From: Diadema setosum
Taxonomy: Eukaryota; Echinodermata; Echinoidea; Diadematoida; Diadematidae
NCBI GenBank assembly: GCA_033980235.1
Contig: CM067075.1
Span: 22,091,011-22,155,010, forward strand
Reading direction: 5' to 3'
Length of the DNA: 64,000 nt
The translations under genes were made by a program, and so were the position numbers. Of the stretch, positions 12,901 to 25,400 are shown one piece after another (positions within the stretch are counted from its first letter, which is position 1; every line of letters begins with the position of its first letter). Below the pieces are notes generated by a model. The model did not search any database. It was not told where the DNA came from and was given only the letters and a program-made list of their open reading frames with translations.

Positions 12901-15900
12901 CTTCATAGAGCATAACAATGTTTAGTTGTGAAATATCCCTTGAAGACACTAAAACTGGACAAAAGGCTGGACAAAAGGCCACAGGGCTGTTTTTTTTTTT
13001 AATGTCAGTTGTTACATTATCAATATTTTCAGCTTATTTAGGTAGTGTATTACACTTTTCATGTACCTGGTATTAATGCTGAAGGTGCTGCTTGTGCCAT
13101 CTTTACTAGCCAGGCAACTATAATACAGTACGTGTAGCTCTGACTCTATCTTAAAATGGCAGCATAGAACTCTCCACTCTATCACTGATATCAAAGCAAG
13201 CTTCACTATCCCTTTGTTTAAACCTAATGAGATTCCTTTGCTGGTCGGCGTAAGAGTGCTTCCTTCACTAATTACCTTGGATGTCTGGAAACTTACTGTC
13301 AGTGAATGGAGATTACCTAATCCCTCTAATTTCTGTTGTGCCACCAAGGCTTTCCTGTTGCACTGAGGCACAGTGCTACACCTGAGTGGGCTTGCTAAGC
13401 CTTACAAATAGGAGAGGTTTAGAAGGATTAGTGAATGCTTTTAAAAACGCTTGGCAAATTAAGCTTAGTGCTGGATACAGGTGCAGTGTAGTCTAGTGTC
13501 TTTCTAGTCATAATCAGCCTCTCAATTTTGCAAGCTCTTGCTGACTGTAGGTGTGTAGGGATTGCTTCTGGGCACAAGACATGCATATTCGTTGCTGGGG
13601 TGACAAGACCTTGTATCTGAAATTTTGGTGAAAATTACTTTTTTGGATTAATGGTCAAATAATGGGTTAAGTGATGTCCTGACCAAATCCCAACTTTCTT
13701 ATTTCAAAAATGAAGCCACCATGGCATGTCAAAAGGAAACGCATGCCATTCGCTATAGTGCTTTGGCCGCCATGTTTTTGGGCTCTCCTGAACAGTTGAC
13801 ATTTTGTAGATGGGAGGTCTTGTCTCCCCAGCGACGATATACACCTTGACGTTTTACTTTCACCCAATCTGCCACCCAGATGCCAGCATCCCCCTGATGG
13901 GAACCTTCCAGCTGGAGGCTGGGATCCAGCCTCTCCCAGCCACCCAGCCCAGCCACGCCATCACCGACATCTCGGAGAACATGCGGGCCAAGATCTACTC
14001 CCTCTTCTGCAAGATGGGTAAGTCCGGGGCCTAGCCTGTTTCACTACTAAACATGGGAGCTATACACACCTCATTTTAATGGAATCCACAGACTCAAGCC
14101 CCATTTATATTTAAAGTAGTGAGATTCTAGGCATTCACACTTCATCCCAGCTGTTCAATACACATTCTGTAAGAATGAAATGACTGTATACTAAACCTGT
14201 AATATGGATATGTCATGACAAAAACAAAAACCAGACATTGTCAACTGAGACCCAGAAGGGCATCAACACTAAAAGCTGTCCAAAAATACCAAGTTTTTAG
14301 CACTCATTGATCAGACAACATGTTTAGGTTGTCTTCATGTTGCAAGAGAGAAAAGGCGCTCACACGTTTGAGTGATTTATATGATGCATAGGATTCGATA
14401 ACCCCAAGGGCCTGTCGACCGAGGAGCACGTCACACTCATCATCATCAAGAGGTTCATGGACTTTAAGGAGGGAGAGATCTGGAACGAGATCGCGTCGGA
14501 GCTAGACCAGGAGAATGTCAGGCCGGTCACACCAGATAAGGTACTCTTTCTCTCTTCTCTTGTTCAGTGTAGAAATCATAATGCAGCTGTGGATCACATG
14601 TTTCACTGGTATTGGGGCCTGTTGATTGAGCTCTTATTAAGCTCAGTGTTAATCATGAAGGTGGTCTAGATTTAGTCGTTAGCTTTGAATAGTCCATGGA
14701 CTAAGTTTGAACCATGGCTTTGATTAAAGCCACCTTATGAAAGCGAGTCACTCTGTCTGTGTGGATATGTGTGCACGTTTAGTGTGTGATCTGCACTTAC
14801 GTCTTTAACCTGTTGAGGACAAGTCCCGAGTATACTCGGCCAAGTGTCTATGGGAAATGCGTGTTATACCAAAATCAAACTGTCCTCAGCGGGTTAAGAG
14901 AAAGTTTTCAGTTATTCTACAAGGTTACAAAGTACTTGTTCAAATTTTCTTTGTTCTGCATGAAATGAGTAATTCTTTATACTAAGTTAATGTGTAGTGC
15001 TTCGATCTGTTTGAATATCTGTGGCAGTCCTGAAATTAAGGTTGCTCCCATAAAGATCATTACTGTTTGGCTCAAAGATACTGTAACTATACTCGGAGAG
15101 CATCTATGAACATGTCACACTGCTACTGTAGGGTCTATTGAGTTTAGTTCATGTGATGCAGATCTCTTGTCGTGCTATTTCTTGAGCAGTTGAGTTCAGT
15201 TACTTTTTTTTCTGCAAAAATAAGCAGTTGTTACCATGACTTCTGTGATGACATAACAAAGTTAAAAAATAGCCTTAAACTGTTTCTTACCAAGGGAGTG
15301 TTGTATCATTATTATTTTTTTAAAAATTATTTTTCATTCGCTGTGGAAGTGTTCGCGCATTTTGTGTGACGTGCATCTAGTAAGAAAATAAAGCACGAAA
15401 ATATTTTTGCTTGCTGTATGTACTACAAGTTCATATTTTGATTCTTTGGACTTAAAACCATGTGAAATTCACCTTACAATGTACCTGGCTGAGCGGGAAA
15501 AACTACTCACACAAAAATTTCTACTTTAATAGTGCCTGACCCAAGAGTTTGTTCAAGGTTACTACATGTATGCGACCTTTCAATATGTACTGTTTTCATT
15601 TTGCCCCCCTCCTGCAGGAGTTGTTGGAACTGCTCGGCCGCTCCAGCCAGGAGCTGGCGGAGTCCATCACAGAGGAGCAGAATGACCTCCTGGATGCCCA
15701 GAGGCAGCAGGCTCTCCTGGAGGAACAGGAGCTCTACTCAGAGGTGAGCCTTGGGGGATCCGTAAGGCGAGACCAGGGGGCAGGGGAGGGGGGAATGCTC
15801 TCATGGGTTCCCATCGGAGCAGGGTAGGGGGAAGGGGAATGGCTGGATGGGTACCCATAGGGACAGGGTAGGGGAGGAGGGAATGCCTGGATGGGTACCC

Positions 15901-18374
15901 ACCAGGGCAGGGTATGGGAAAGGGGAAGGGGAGGTAGCTTGAGTAGGTGCGTGGTAGACAGCCCTAGGAAGGACCTATGGAGCTATTTGGGAAATAAATA
16001 CTCCATAATGAAACGGTTCGTCAGTAAAGAATATCATGGTGACCAAAAATCAGATTGTGCCTCCTATTCTTTTATCCAATTTTTCTTTCCCCCAATCATC
16101 CAGTGAGAGCTGCTCATTAATGTTATTGCCTTGACATATTCAGATTGATTTACCCATTGACAATGTTTTAAAGCTCAGTGTGAGTTGAAGTTATATCCTG
16201 ATCCTGAGTTTGACTTTACTTTTGACTCCTTTAATAAATCTGGGCACATATGTTAGCCTAGAAGCAAGACATTAATTAGGCATACAGATTTGCCATGTTT
16301 TTTTTTTTATCTTCCTCATAAATGAGTAGTTGTCAGACAAAAAGCATCAAACTTTAGTGCTGTTCAGAGCTTAGGGAAGTGATTCAGTGTCACTTTTGCA
16401 GTGTAGTGGCATCTAATTTTTTTTTTCAGTGGTGATAGTTAAAGGTAATAAGATGTTATTATATTATATTGTGTTTGTTTCACTCCCACAGATCAAGGAA
16501 AATCATCGGCAGCGAGAGAAGTCCATCAAGAAGTGGAATGACTTTGTCGCCAGGACTTCCAACTATGCCATTCTCAAGGTGAGACTCTCACAACTTCTTT
16601 ATTAATTTTTACCTTTGACCCCCAAGAATGGAATGTTTTAATTATTTTGAAACCCATATCACTTCTTCAAAAGTTGTAAAAAGCCCATTACAAGTGTGCA
16701 TGTTTGAAAAATTACAGATATTACAAGATGTGCATGTACAATGTACATTTTATCTCAACTCCTAGTACAAAGTTAAATCTTGCTCTGATTATTGATTCTT
16801 CAGTTGCTTTATTGTGGTTACTTCCTTTCTTCTTTTTCTTTTACTTTTATGTTCTCTTATTTGATCTTTGACATATGATTATGATTTATTTGTGTATTTC
16901 AAATATCTGACTAACAAAAGTTAATCAAAGACTGCAAGCATGTAAATTAGTCATTTCAAGACGTGCTCCAAAATGTTAAAATCCTGTGGTAAGTCTTATC
17001 AACATTTTGATCAGTTCTACAGAAATATTTTCATTTTGCAGATCAATTAAAGCTTTTGTATTAAGGTATTTAATTTTTCTTGTTTCATTGCTGCAGTCGT
17101 CCAAAGGTAGACAAGACATCACCATTGACCAGTCCAGAGCGAAGCAGATGGACACAGAGTAAGCTTTTCCACTCCCTTACATTTGACCTGCTGTCCATTG
17201 TGCATTCTCGTTTTATTGCCAGTCGTGATAATGATTGATTCATGATGCTGGAGGGAGCCAGTGGCATAATTACATCTTGCTTTTAGGCACAAAATGTTCC
17301 TTGTTGAAATCCGAGGAAGATTAATTAAAAATGAATAATGCCTTGCATTATTTGTACCAAGGTTCATTCTGACGTCATCAAAGCATAAAGCTCACTGTGC
17401 TCCACAGCTTTAAGCAAGTCAACATTGTCAGTGGATAAAAATTACTTTATGTACAACTACCACGCCATTGCATTATAGAATCAAGAATTTTGAGTAATTT
17501 TTTTTTCTGCTCAGTAAAGTTAGCCGAATTTTGTGATTTAGCTTTCCTAGCTGTTGTCATGCTTCTATTGATAAATGTAAACTCATGTTGACATTATCTA
17601 GTTCACAAAATGTATCCACATGGCTGTCATAATTTTTACAATGACGTAGCATTACGCAAACAGTGTGAAAATGTCGACTCCACCGGATACTTCATTTGTA
17701 TTATGGCAAACATTTTTATATCCGTGTTGTCTTAGTTGCTACAACTACTTTACAATCGAGTGGTTGCATTCTGTGTATTTTTGTTTGCATTTCAGGCACT
17801 CGTTCCACGACGTTGATCTTCCCTCCCTGCAAACCACAGTAAGTTCTGCTTTTGTGTTGACAACTATTTCAAATTAATTGATGTCTACAATGAATATGAA
17901 AATACATGCAACTAAGCTTAGGATGGTGAACTTTCTGCTTTATGTAAATAAAATACAGAAGGGCCTATTTGTGTTAACCGTACTGAAAGAAGTGATAAGT
18001 ACCTGTGGTATCAATCTTTCTAGAATCACTGAGATTTCAGTTTTTCACAGCTAAATGCTTCTGTAACACACAGTGCTGGAAAGGGAGGGGAAAGGTTTTA
18101 CCATTTTGTCATCGAGGAGGATCGACATTGGCCCAAAACTTGTTAGTGGTAATGCAATACTGTATGGTGTCTCTTTGCGTAGCATCATTTTGACTCGACA
18201 TCCATTGACTCTGCTTGACACCATCTCTCTTCCCCGCAGACTTTCCAAGGTCGCAGCATCATGGTGGACAGCACCCCTCGAGACATCCTGGACGGATCCA
18301 CCCTCATCAAGAGCCACACGGAGGGGGAGAAGGGCGTTACCCTCAGCAACCAGACGTCCATCATCGTCTCGTGA
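857..18374 (+). CDS. CFAP69: Cilia- and flagella-associated protein 69 (CFAP69), 5'-partial, 21 exons
   Basis: Coding exons: 857-922, 2763-2949, 3547-3719, 4233-4393, 5042-5137, 5711-5776, 6746-6806, 7596-7688, 8192-8269, 9602-9821, 10245-10409, 10758-10873, 11465-11665, 12550-12742, 13880-14017, 14392-14540, 15618-15743, 16492-16578, 17097-17158, 17796-17838, 18240-18374 (TGA 18372-18374). All junctions are GT/AG and codon phase carries through, giving 871 aa without a stop. The product is leucine-rich and helical, as in ARM-like repeats ([45 protein letters not shown]), with a charged probable coiled coil at visible residues 722-800 ([18 protein letters not shown]). In vertebrates CFAP69 is an axonemal/midpiece protein needed for sperm flagella and olfactory cilia (family knowledge). 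The vertebrate protein is roughly 940 aa, so about 70 N-terminal residues lie left of the window. The weakest junctions are the 922 donor (GTATCC) and the 2763 acceptor. The family name is from recognition; the gene model itself is firmer. Confidence 0.8.
1568..2577 (+). repeat. GTCCGTCC / AGGTCA-rich dispersed repeat (about 1 kb)
   Basis: The block opens with ATGCCTCCGC...GGCCGGAGGCAT, then a GTCCGTCC/GTACGTCC tandem tract at 1611-1647, followed by four diverged units (about 150-170 bp) that each contain a phrase like CATATCTCGAAA and runs of AGGTCA. It ends with GGCGGAGGCATA...GCGATATATCTAG. Units of this type are common in marine invertebrate genomes (general recollection). It lies wholly in a CFAP69 intron. 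Confidence 0.6.
3841..4099. mobile_element. MITE, TTCGCGAA family, decayed copy C
   Basis: Matches the copy at 6110-6322 in order and wording (AATCACTGTCG..GGGCTGCGAATTTT, then GAAAATATCTGTATGC), but many CpG sites have changed to TpG/CpA, as expected of an older methylated copy. It lies between CFAP69 exons ending at 3719 and starting at 4233. Confidence 0.6.
6110..6322. mobile_element. MITE, TTCGCGAA family, copy B
   Basis: Ends ACCGTATATAAGCTGTTATT and AATAACAGCTTATACAGTAT are inverted. The interior contains TTTCGCGAATTTCGCGAATC. It lies in a CFAP69 intron. Confidence 0.65.
7124..7506. repeat. (CATC)n tetranucleotide microsatellite, about 380 bp
   Basis: Almost uninterrupted CATC repeats with scattered CTTC and ATTC variants. 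It is open in all reading frames on both strands only because the four-base unit has no stop codon. Intronic, just 5' of the CFAP69 exon at 7596. Confidence 0.95.
9872..9939. repeat. (GATT)n microsatellite
   Basis: About 16 units of GATT, 50 bp downstream of the CFAP69 donor at 9822. Confidence 0.9.
11679..11878. mobile_element. MITE with GGCCC ends, family 1
   Basis: Left end GGCCCTGTCTTGTAAAACTT and right end AAGTCTTTATAAGACTGGGC are inverted. The interior has GTGATTGAT/AATCAATCAC inverted runs at both sides. It begins 13 bp after the CFAP69 donor at 11666. Confidence 0.7.
11880..12030. mobile_element. MITE with GGGCC ends, family 2
   Basis: Left end GGGCCTGTTTCATATAACTT and right end AAGTTTTATGAAACAGGACC are inverted. 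It abuts the preceding GGCCC-ended MITE with only 1-2 bp between. Confidence 0.7.
12090..12375. mobile_element. MITE, TTCGCGAA family, decayed copy D
   Basis: Shares the phrases CTTTCGCAAACTACGCGAG and TGTACACAATG with the copy at 23824-24034, in the same order. The ends are blurred, so the limits are approximate. Intron of CFAP69. Confidence 0.5.
13588..13837. mobile_element. 250-bp MITE (CGTTGCTGGGGTGACAAGAC ends), copy 1
   Basis: Inverted ends CGTTGCTGGGGTGACAAGAC and GTCTTGTCTCCCCAGCGACG. The full length aligns with 26114-26364. Its right end is only about 40 bp before the CFAP69 acceptor at 13879, so the branch point of that intron may lie in or next to the element. Confidence 0.8.
14805..14897. 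mobile_element. 85-bp TTAA-flanked MITE, copy 1
   Basis: TTAA at 14805-14808 and 14894-14897 flank an 85-bp unit with inverted ends CCTGTTGAGGAC and GTCCTCAGCGGG. A second copy in the opposite orientation is at 41523-41617. Confidence 0.75.
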
Positions 18375-20670
18375 TAGCCTCCAACCGAGGGAAACTCGGT
18401 TCAGCCGAACCCTTTGAAATTAGGAGTTTTACAGGATCCAAGCCTGTCACCCACTACCACCTTGAAAGAGGACATTTACCAGTATTACCCATAGTGACTC
18501 GACGAACATTATTTCTTTGTGATGATGATGGAGGATACTCATTTCAATCAAATTTTACCAGTGTAATGTAGGACTTTCATTGGCTGTAAATCTCATCAGC
18601 GTTCTGACTCAAAAGAGAGAAGGCTATTACTCCTAGCAACTACATGTAGATGTCCATCATTGTTTTGTGTTGCAATCCCATTCAATATTTTCTCTTCATT
18701 CTGGAATTTACCAACGACTTCGAATGCTATCCTGGCTTAAAAGTTTTCATATCACCTCCAAAACGGAAATCCACATCTGATAGTTTAGATGTCTGAACTT
18801 TAGATGGAAGGTCCAAAATTTTGCATGTGTTTGTCGTAATGTGAGAAACTTAAAGCTTGTTTTTTAACTGTAATGATGAAATTCTCAAAAAATTTAAAGA
18901 ACTTCAGTGCGCTTCACCAGCTGCCAACATGGAGATTTGGGTGTTAATTGTATTAACCAGTCATGCATCATAATGCAGTCACTGTGATAGCATTGCTCAC
19001 AGAACACGATCTAGGCAACAGTTCAGCTGAAAAGGCCCATTGTGTGGATTGAGTAATATGTAGCTCAAAAAAATATGTAGCTTGTTCGAATCACACAGTA
19101 CTTAAACTGCACATGATGGAACATGACAGTGATGTACTATATATGAAACGATCAAATGGTCTACATATGTATGCTAATCATACAACCCTAATCAAACATG
19201 CGACTACCATATACTACACATTGTATAATGTCATTATCTGATATCTGTCTGTACAGCTGTATGTACAATGTGTACGTATTATTGCTAGTGTGAACTGTCT
19301 GCAGTCTTTGTGCAGAGGGAGTATTTCTTTGTTGAAACAAAGTGGGCAATGCTGTGGAAAGAAACTGATTCTATCACACTACTCTCTGTACAATGTACAT
19401 GTATGTCTTGCATTTGCTGTGTGTACAGAAATGTAGCAGAAATGTGCAGGAATGACAACACATGGAAGAAAAAAATTACTCCTTTATTTATGGCACCATT
19501 CATGTCGGAAGGCTCCAATTTATTTGGAAATCATAAAGACAAATATGTCGTGACAAAATAAATCTATGTCCAGCTTGAAGTCTTGCATCACAAAAAAGAA
19601 CAACAACACATCAATCCATCGATGAATAAATGCAATCGGGCAAGGCACTGATTTCAGATATTACCGCTAGCTCTGGTGCAGTTAAACACTTTGCTACAGT
19701 GAAGCGTCTACACAAAAGTGATCGCTGGAAGATGTGCTTTTATGATCTTTTCATGTTGGCCAGTGATCAACGATTATGCATAGAATTAGTAAGCTGCAAT
19801 TGTAACTAGGAACACCAAAACGCTGTATTTTTGTTCTTTAACACATACATACATACACCGGTTCATCACTTCTGGCTAGAATATGTTCTCTGGACTGAAC
19901 CACTCATTTCAGGGGTTTATTTGCAATTTGCGGCATCACACCCCTTTCTGTGCCTCTTAGCTTCCAGCATTCCAACTCTTTCAATGTGACATGCAAAGAA
20001 CTTCATTTGTGCGCATTTACGCAAGACTGACTTTCCTAAAGAAAAAACAATAACTGGCTTCTGATTTCCTCCAAATATTTCTACTGGGAACAAACACTTG
20101 TACCAAGCTTGAAAGAATTACGGTACAAGGATAACCACGGTGCGTTACATTCACAACGCGACTCCCTTTTAATATAGAGTTGATTGTCAAGCAAGCGATT
20201 GAGTAATTAAGCTAACTGGTTAATCACTGAAATTAGTTAATTATGACAGACAAGTCCTTTCCCCTAGCAAATTTAAACCAAAGCGTATAAACAGAACTGA
20301 AAACCCCGAAACAAGTAACTTAATGTAGCTATACTTTCTATTGATTACTCTTCAATTTCTTTGGCTATGGGACACACATTCTTACCCCTTTACCTGGTAT
20401 CTTGTACTGCACACCTCTTTTGAATAGGAAAATACATCCTGTAACAAGTGTACATATGATTGTACATACAAGCCACATGTATATTTGTAAATATTGCAGC
20501 AACAATTCTATACAGATTCCTTAATGTATGAAAACCTATAATTATTTCTCAGTGTAGATTGTTGTGTTATGATCTTATCCGTCCTTTTGTACTATTAAAG
20601 ACACTTTATGTACAAAATTATGGTTGTCAGCAAACCTTTGTGTACAATAAAAGGCCTTGTCTGAGAAAAG
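18375..20670 (+). other. CFAP69: CFAP69 3' UTR (about 2.3 kb)
   Basis: The sequence after the TGA at 18372-18374 is AT-rich with no further coding exon. ATTAAA occurs near 20595 and AATAAA at 20646-20651, so cleavage near 20665-20680 is likely. The end is inferred from these signals only; earlier polyadenylation is possible. Confidence 0.5.
20646..20651 (+). other. Polyadenylation signal AATAAA, probable end of CFAP69 mRNA
   Basis: AATAAA follows TGTAC and is followed by GT/T-rich sequence (TTGTCCTGTTTTGTTTTTG), the arrangement expected around an animal poly(A) site. Confidence 0.5.
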
Positions 20671-20819
20671 TACTTGTCCTGTTTTGTTTTTGTTACATGT
20701 TATCTTGTGTTTGCTGCCAATCTCAATGTAAGTGAATCACAGCTTAATATCATTGTGCCTTCATTTTCTTTGCATGCTTATGTCATTTCTGGGAGCTTAG
20801 GTGTCATGTCTGCATTAAA

Positions 20820-20848
20820 ACAAACAAACAAACAAACAAACAAACAAA
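20820..20848. repeat. (CAAA)n microsatellite
   Basis: About seven CAAA units in the space between the two convergent genes. Confidence 0.85.
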
Positions 20849-21176
20849 AGCCGTGGAGGTATGATGTAACGTGTTGGATATCATATCATATTAGCAAATG
20901 TAATCAAGCCTTATCCACTGGATTTCTGATGGCTGAAAAATAAACAAATATCTTTCCTTACATTTCACCTTATGGATATGCAACTTCATACATACCGGTA
21001 TTTCATGCTAACTTCGCATGCCCATAGCGATCTTTTACGTAAGCATTCAAAACATGTAAATGATATTGCAGATTGATGTGAATATAAATCAGATTGAACG
21101 ATGCTGACATTTATGTAAAAAAAAAAACCCAAATCTACGAACACTTCTGACAACTGAACAAGATTTATCCTGAAGA

Positions 21177-21182
21177 TTTATT
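21177..21182 (-). other. Candidate polyadenylation signal of NFX1
   Basis: TTTATT on the plus strand reads AATAAA on the minus strand, about 1.3 kb beyond the NFX1 stop codon. Other AATAAA variants exist nearer the stop, so this marks a maximal 3' end. It would leave about 0.5 kb between the ends of the convergent CFAP69 and NFX1 transcripts. Confidence 0.35.
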
Positions 21183-22482
21183 TCACTTCTTCCTAATATC
21201 CCACCCAACCCACTGAAAGAGCAAAAGAAAAAAGTAAGATTATGGTAAAATAAATTGGGTTTACGTTGTTTAGATGCATGCCTTCCAATATTTCAGACAA
21301 ATTTGTGAAACTTACACGGGCAATAAATTTTGTACTGGCAGTACAGCTTTACTGAAAAACTCCACCATTTTATGAGCTGTAACCCTTACAGCGACATCAT
21401 GACATAAAATTCCACACATGATTATGAATAAAGCTCTGCAAATAATGAAAAACAATTTTACAACAACAGTGTCTGAAACTGCATGTTGATAAGAGGTCAA
21501 AGTTGAACAAACTCATGCAAGCTGGGTCCTGACTCTAAAAATACAAACAAACAAACAAAAAACAACAGTAAATGTCCTTGAAGGTTTCATTCATTCCCCC
21601 CCCCCCCCCCCCTCTTTCAGACACTTGCTTCTCATTTGAGTTCAAATTGCACATCACAAGCAGGGAAAAGTACTGTTTTAAGTACATGTATGTAACATAT
21701 TTGTTTCTTACTGGTTGCGTGTACAGTCGCAAAAATAATGTCGTAAATTCTTGGCACAGGAGAACTTGTTCACTGCATTGAGTTCAGATGGAAGTACATT
21801 ATCCATTCTATGAAAGTTTGTGGTAACGAAGAGTTTTAGGCAGTAGCACTCAAGCAGTCATCCAAGATAAGTATTTCATGCAATGGCATTTCATTTATCA
21901 GAGTAGCACAGGTCACATTGCTCAAACTCACTGAAAATTTTTTTTTTTTTCTAAAATCTGCTCTCATCTTTCCAAAAATGCTTCCAGTACATACCAGTTG
22001 CTTTGGTACATATGTCTATATACATATATCTATGATATATCTGTGAGGTTATGTTCGTGATGGCCATGAACTGAATACTGTGGTGTGTGTACCCCGTTTA
22101 TCAGTTTGAGGTGCAGCTGTTTTCTATGTCGGGCCACCTGCCTTGGTTTGCTCTGCAAAGGCATATGTGTCGCCAACTAAAATATGAACCATTTTGACAG
22201 ACACTACACAGAGAGTGTATCTGAACGCTATGTAACACAAGAGTTTGTTCGTATACAATTTTGTACTTGTTATTCTGCTCTGATGTACACTGCATGCCTC
22301 AACATCCATACACAGGACACATTTAAATACCTCATCTGAATGTGAAGGGTGTAAAATATTTTCGCACAACACATGATGTCCCATAGCGGCTTCACTTTTA
22401 AGACTGCTCTCGACAAAAATAAAATCTTGGTATGCATCGACATGATGTCACACAGAAAGACTAGGTTGCGACTCTGCCCCGA

Positions 22483-25400
22483 CTAGCTCGTCATGTCAAA
22501 GTAGTCAATGACTTTGTCCTTGGAAGAGGAGGAGCTGACTACATCTGTGGAATGTTTGATGGCTTTGGCAGCAGATCTTGGTAGAAAAGAAAAAATGCAA
22601 ATGGATTAGAGGTAAGAATAAATGTGGACTAAAGAGATCATTGACATACTGTATCTCTGGAGTGTAAAGATATGGTATCATTCATTGAATACAGAAGCGA
22701 TCTATTAGTTTCTATGAATTTTGCTGTCTTGATGAAGAAACAAACTTGTGATCACAGGAGACTGCAAAAAGTGAAAGTATTTTTTTTTTCCCTAACAAAG
22801 CTAGTTCACAGATATCTTGATGTAGAGTTCTGTCATGGTATACATATTTACTTGCTTCAGTCAATATTTTGATATGTTACAGTTGAAAAAAGTACATGTA
22901 TACATACATAATATATGGGCCACAAGAAATTTCATGAAAATGTAAATGACATAAAATAAGAGTAATAACAAAATTCAAAACTGAAGACCAGTGTCAACAA
23001 AAGAACTTTGTTTCTTTTGAGAATTTGTTACCACTGTCATTTTGGTGATCTGCCTTGAAAGAATTGTGTTAGTGGAAATCATAATCATGTGATTCCTTGA
23101 TATATTGACAGAGTTCTATGATCAAACCTTAAACGTTTTTTAATGTTTCTCTTTAGACTGACATAATATACATTTCCTTTTCCCCCGAGTGGAGTTCCAG
23201 ACAAAGAATTTGTGTGTTTAGTAAGCAGTCATCAGAGAAATTGGATTAGATTCAAACCCTTACAGTGTTTTGCATACATATCATCAGTGCAGATGTTCTA
23301 AAAGAAACTGTCAATAAATAGGTACAGCATACTGTATTTCTCCAAATACCATTGCATTATTATGATCCTAGTGTGGCACAACTGCTTGATTACACTCAAA
23401 CTGGCTTGCCTTCATCCCAAATTTGGAGGAATTTATTTTAAACCTCACACTGCAAAATTAGCTTGGAAAGTCATGATAAAGTGCATGGGCATGGAAGTGT
23501 TGGATGAAAAACTCCACAATATATTCGACTTGTGAGAAGTAATGCCATACAAATGGTACAGTGAAAGCATTGCTCCAGATTCTATAAACAATTTAGTAAA
23601 ATAATGGTATTCAAAGGTTTAATGACCCACAGGGTGTAATAACTTCCCTACCCATCTAATTTCAATGTGTTGTGAATACAGTTACTTAAGCAACCTCAAT
23701 GGCTTCAAACATCTTTGCATATTTAATTTTGCTCAAATGCACAACTAAGCACGAACTGAATGATAAATCGCACTGTGCTACAGTACACTGAAAGTGTCAT
23801 AGCCACAGCTTTATTGTGAAATTTACTGTAAAACGAGGAATGTTCGCATGCATTTTGATTTTATGAATTTCGCGAGTGTCAACATTTGCGAAATTAAAAT
23901 GCACACGAAAGTTCTTGCCTACACAATATGCATTGGGTACCAGAGGCAATTCGCGAAAATTTCATGCTGCATGAAAGGCGGTTGGCTCCAATTCACGAAA
24001 TTCTCATGCCACCTATATATTGTGTTTTACAGTACATCAGAGCACTGCTTACAATATTCATTGCAACTTTGCCATTCTGCATTTCCAGCACAAATGCTTC
24101 CATGAAAACTTACATGGCTTTGAAAATCAGAATATTCACCAAAAGCACTCATGGCATTGCTGTCTCTGAACTACTCCACCAAGCCAGCACCTCATTTCCA
24201 CAAAACATGCATGCAAGTTCCCAACATAGAAGCCTTTCATTTATGTCATCGGCAGAACATGTGTTTTAGTGCGCATTATTATGTACATGTAAACCTCCAG
24301 AACGCTCAGCTAGAACTTACAAGTTAATTGACCCTATACGCCAAAATGGAAACATCCTTCAAGAATCCATAAAAATTCCCGGACCACTACCAAAATTTTA
24401 TCATCTATACCTTGTGTCACTTTCGACTTTTCCTGCAAGTTTCACTCAAATCAGTTCACAACTTTTAGAGTCATTTTGCAAACAGACAAACCAACGCCGA
24501 TGATCACTTAAACTCTTCCTTCCTTGGCGGAGGTACAGGTAATAATGTGACATACAGGGAGTTTGCACCGTGGCACACAATGAGCTAAAAAGTACTAAAG
24601 CAGCTGGATCTTACCTGATTTCATACTCTTGGCTGTGATGGGGGATCGGGAGAGGGGCCCTGGGGTTCAACTCTCTCTGGATGACAGCTGTCAGTGTCAT
24701 GGCTGGCATAAAACATCTACCCCTGGGGGATTGAGGAGGAGAGTACACAGTGGAGGAGGTATCAGTGTTTGGACACAAACACAAAGACTACTGTGTATGC
24801 CATATAGTTAGCAAGTCTAATTTTTTGCGAATCGCAACTTCCCAACAATTCTGCGAGTTGGCTGCAAAATTCATGATCGTGAAATACAGTACAGTTGTAT
24901 TATTTCATACCTTGTTCATGTATTGTTTTCTGCGTGCCAGTACATGTACGCTCACACTTCGCATTCATGTTGGGGTCATTGCTGATATTTTCGTGCGTTC
25001 TTTAATTCACAAATAGCAACCGACTCACAAAATTTGTGAAATAAAAATCCTGCGAAATATATCGCATATACAGTAGTTACTTTTAAATTTAACTCACTTT
25101 TCACTCGTTTTTCTTTCATGAGACACATCTCACACATTCTTACATGCTCAATACTCATTAACCGCCACAGAACAAACATCTCAAACCCCGTTTTGTGGGA
25201 TGGCATTATAATTAAAGCACTGCACTGTGATAAAGCCCCGCAGAAACATATCCTGAAGTATAAAAACTTGTATACAGTTGAACCTCTCGTATCCGGACAA
25301 GTCGGGACCAGGGCTCATCCGGATAAGGGATTTGGCCGGATACGGGAGACTCAATGCTTTATACATGTGCATATACATACACATGTACTGATGTAGCCCA

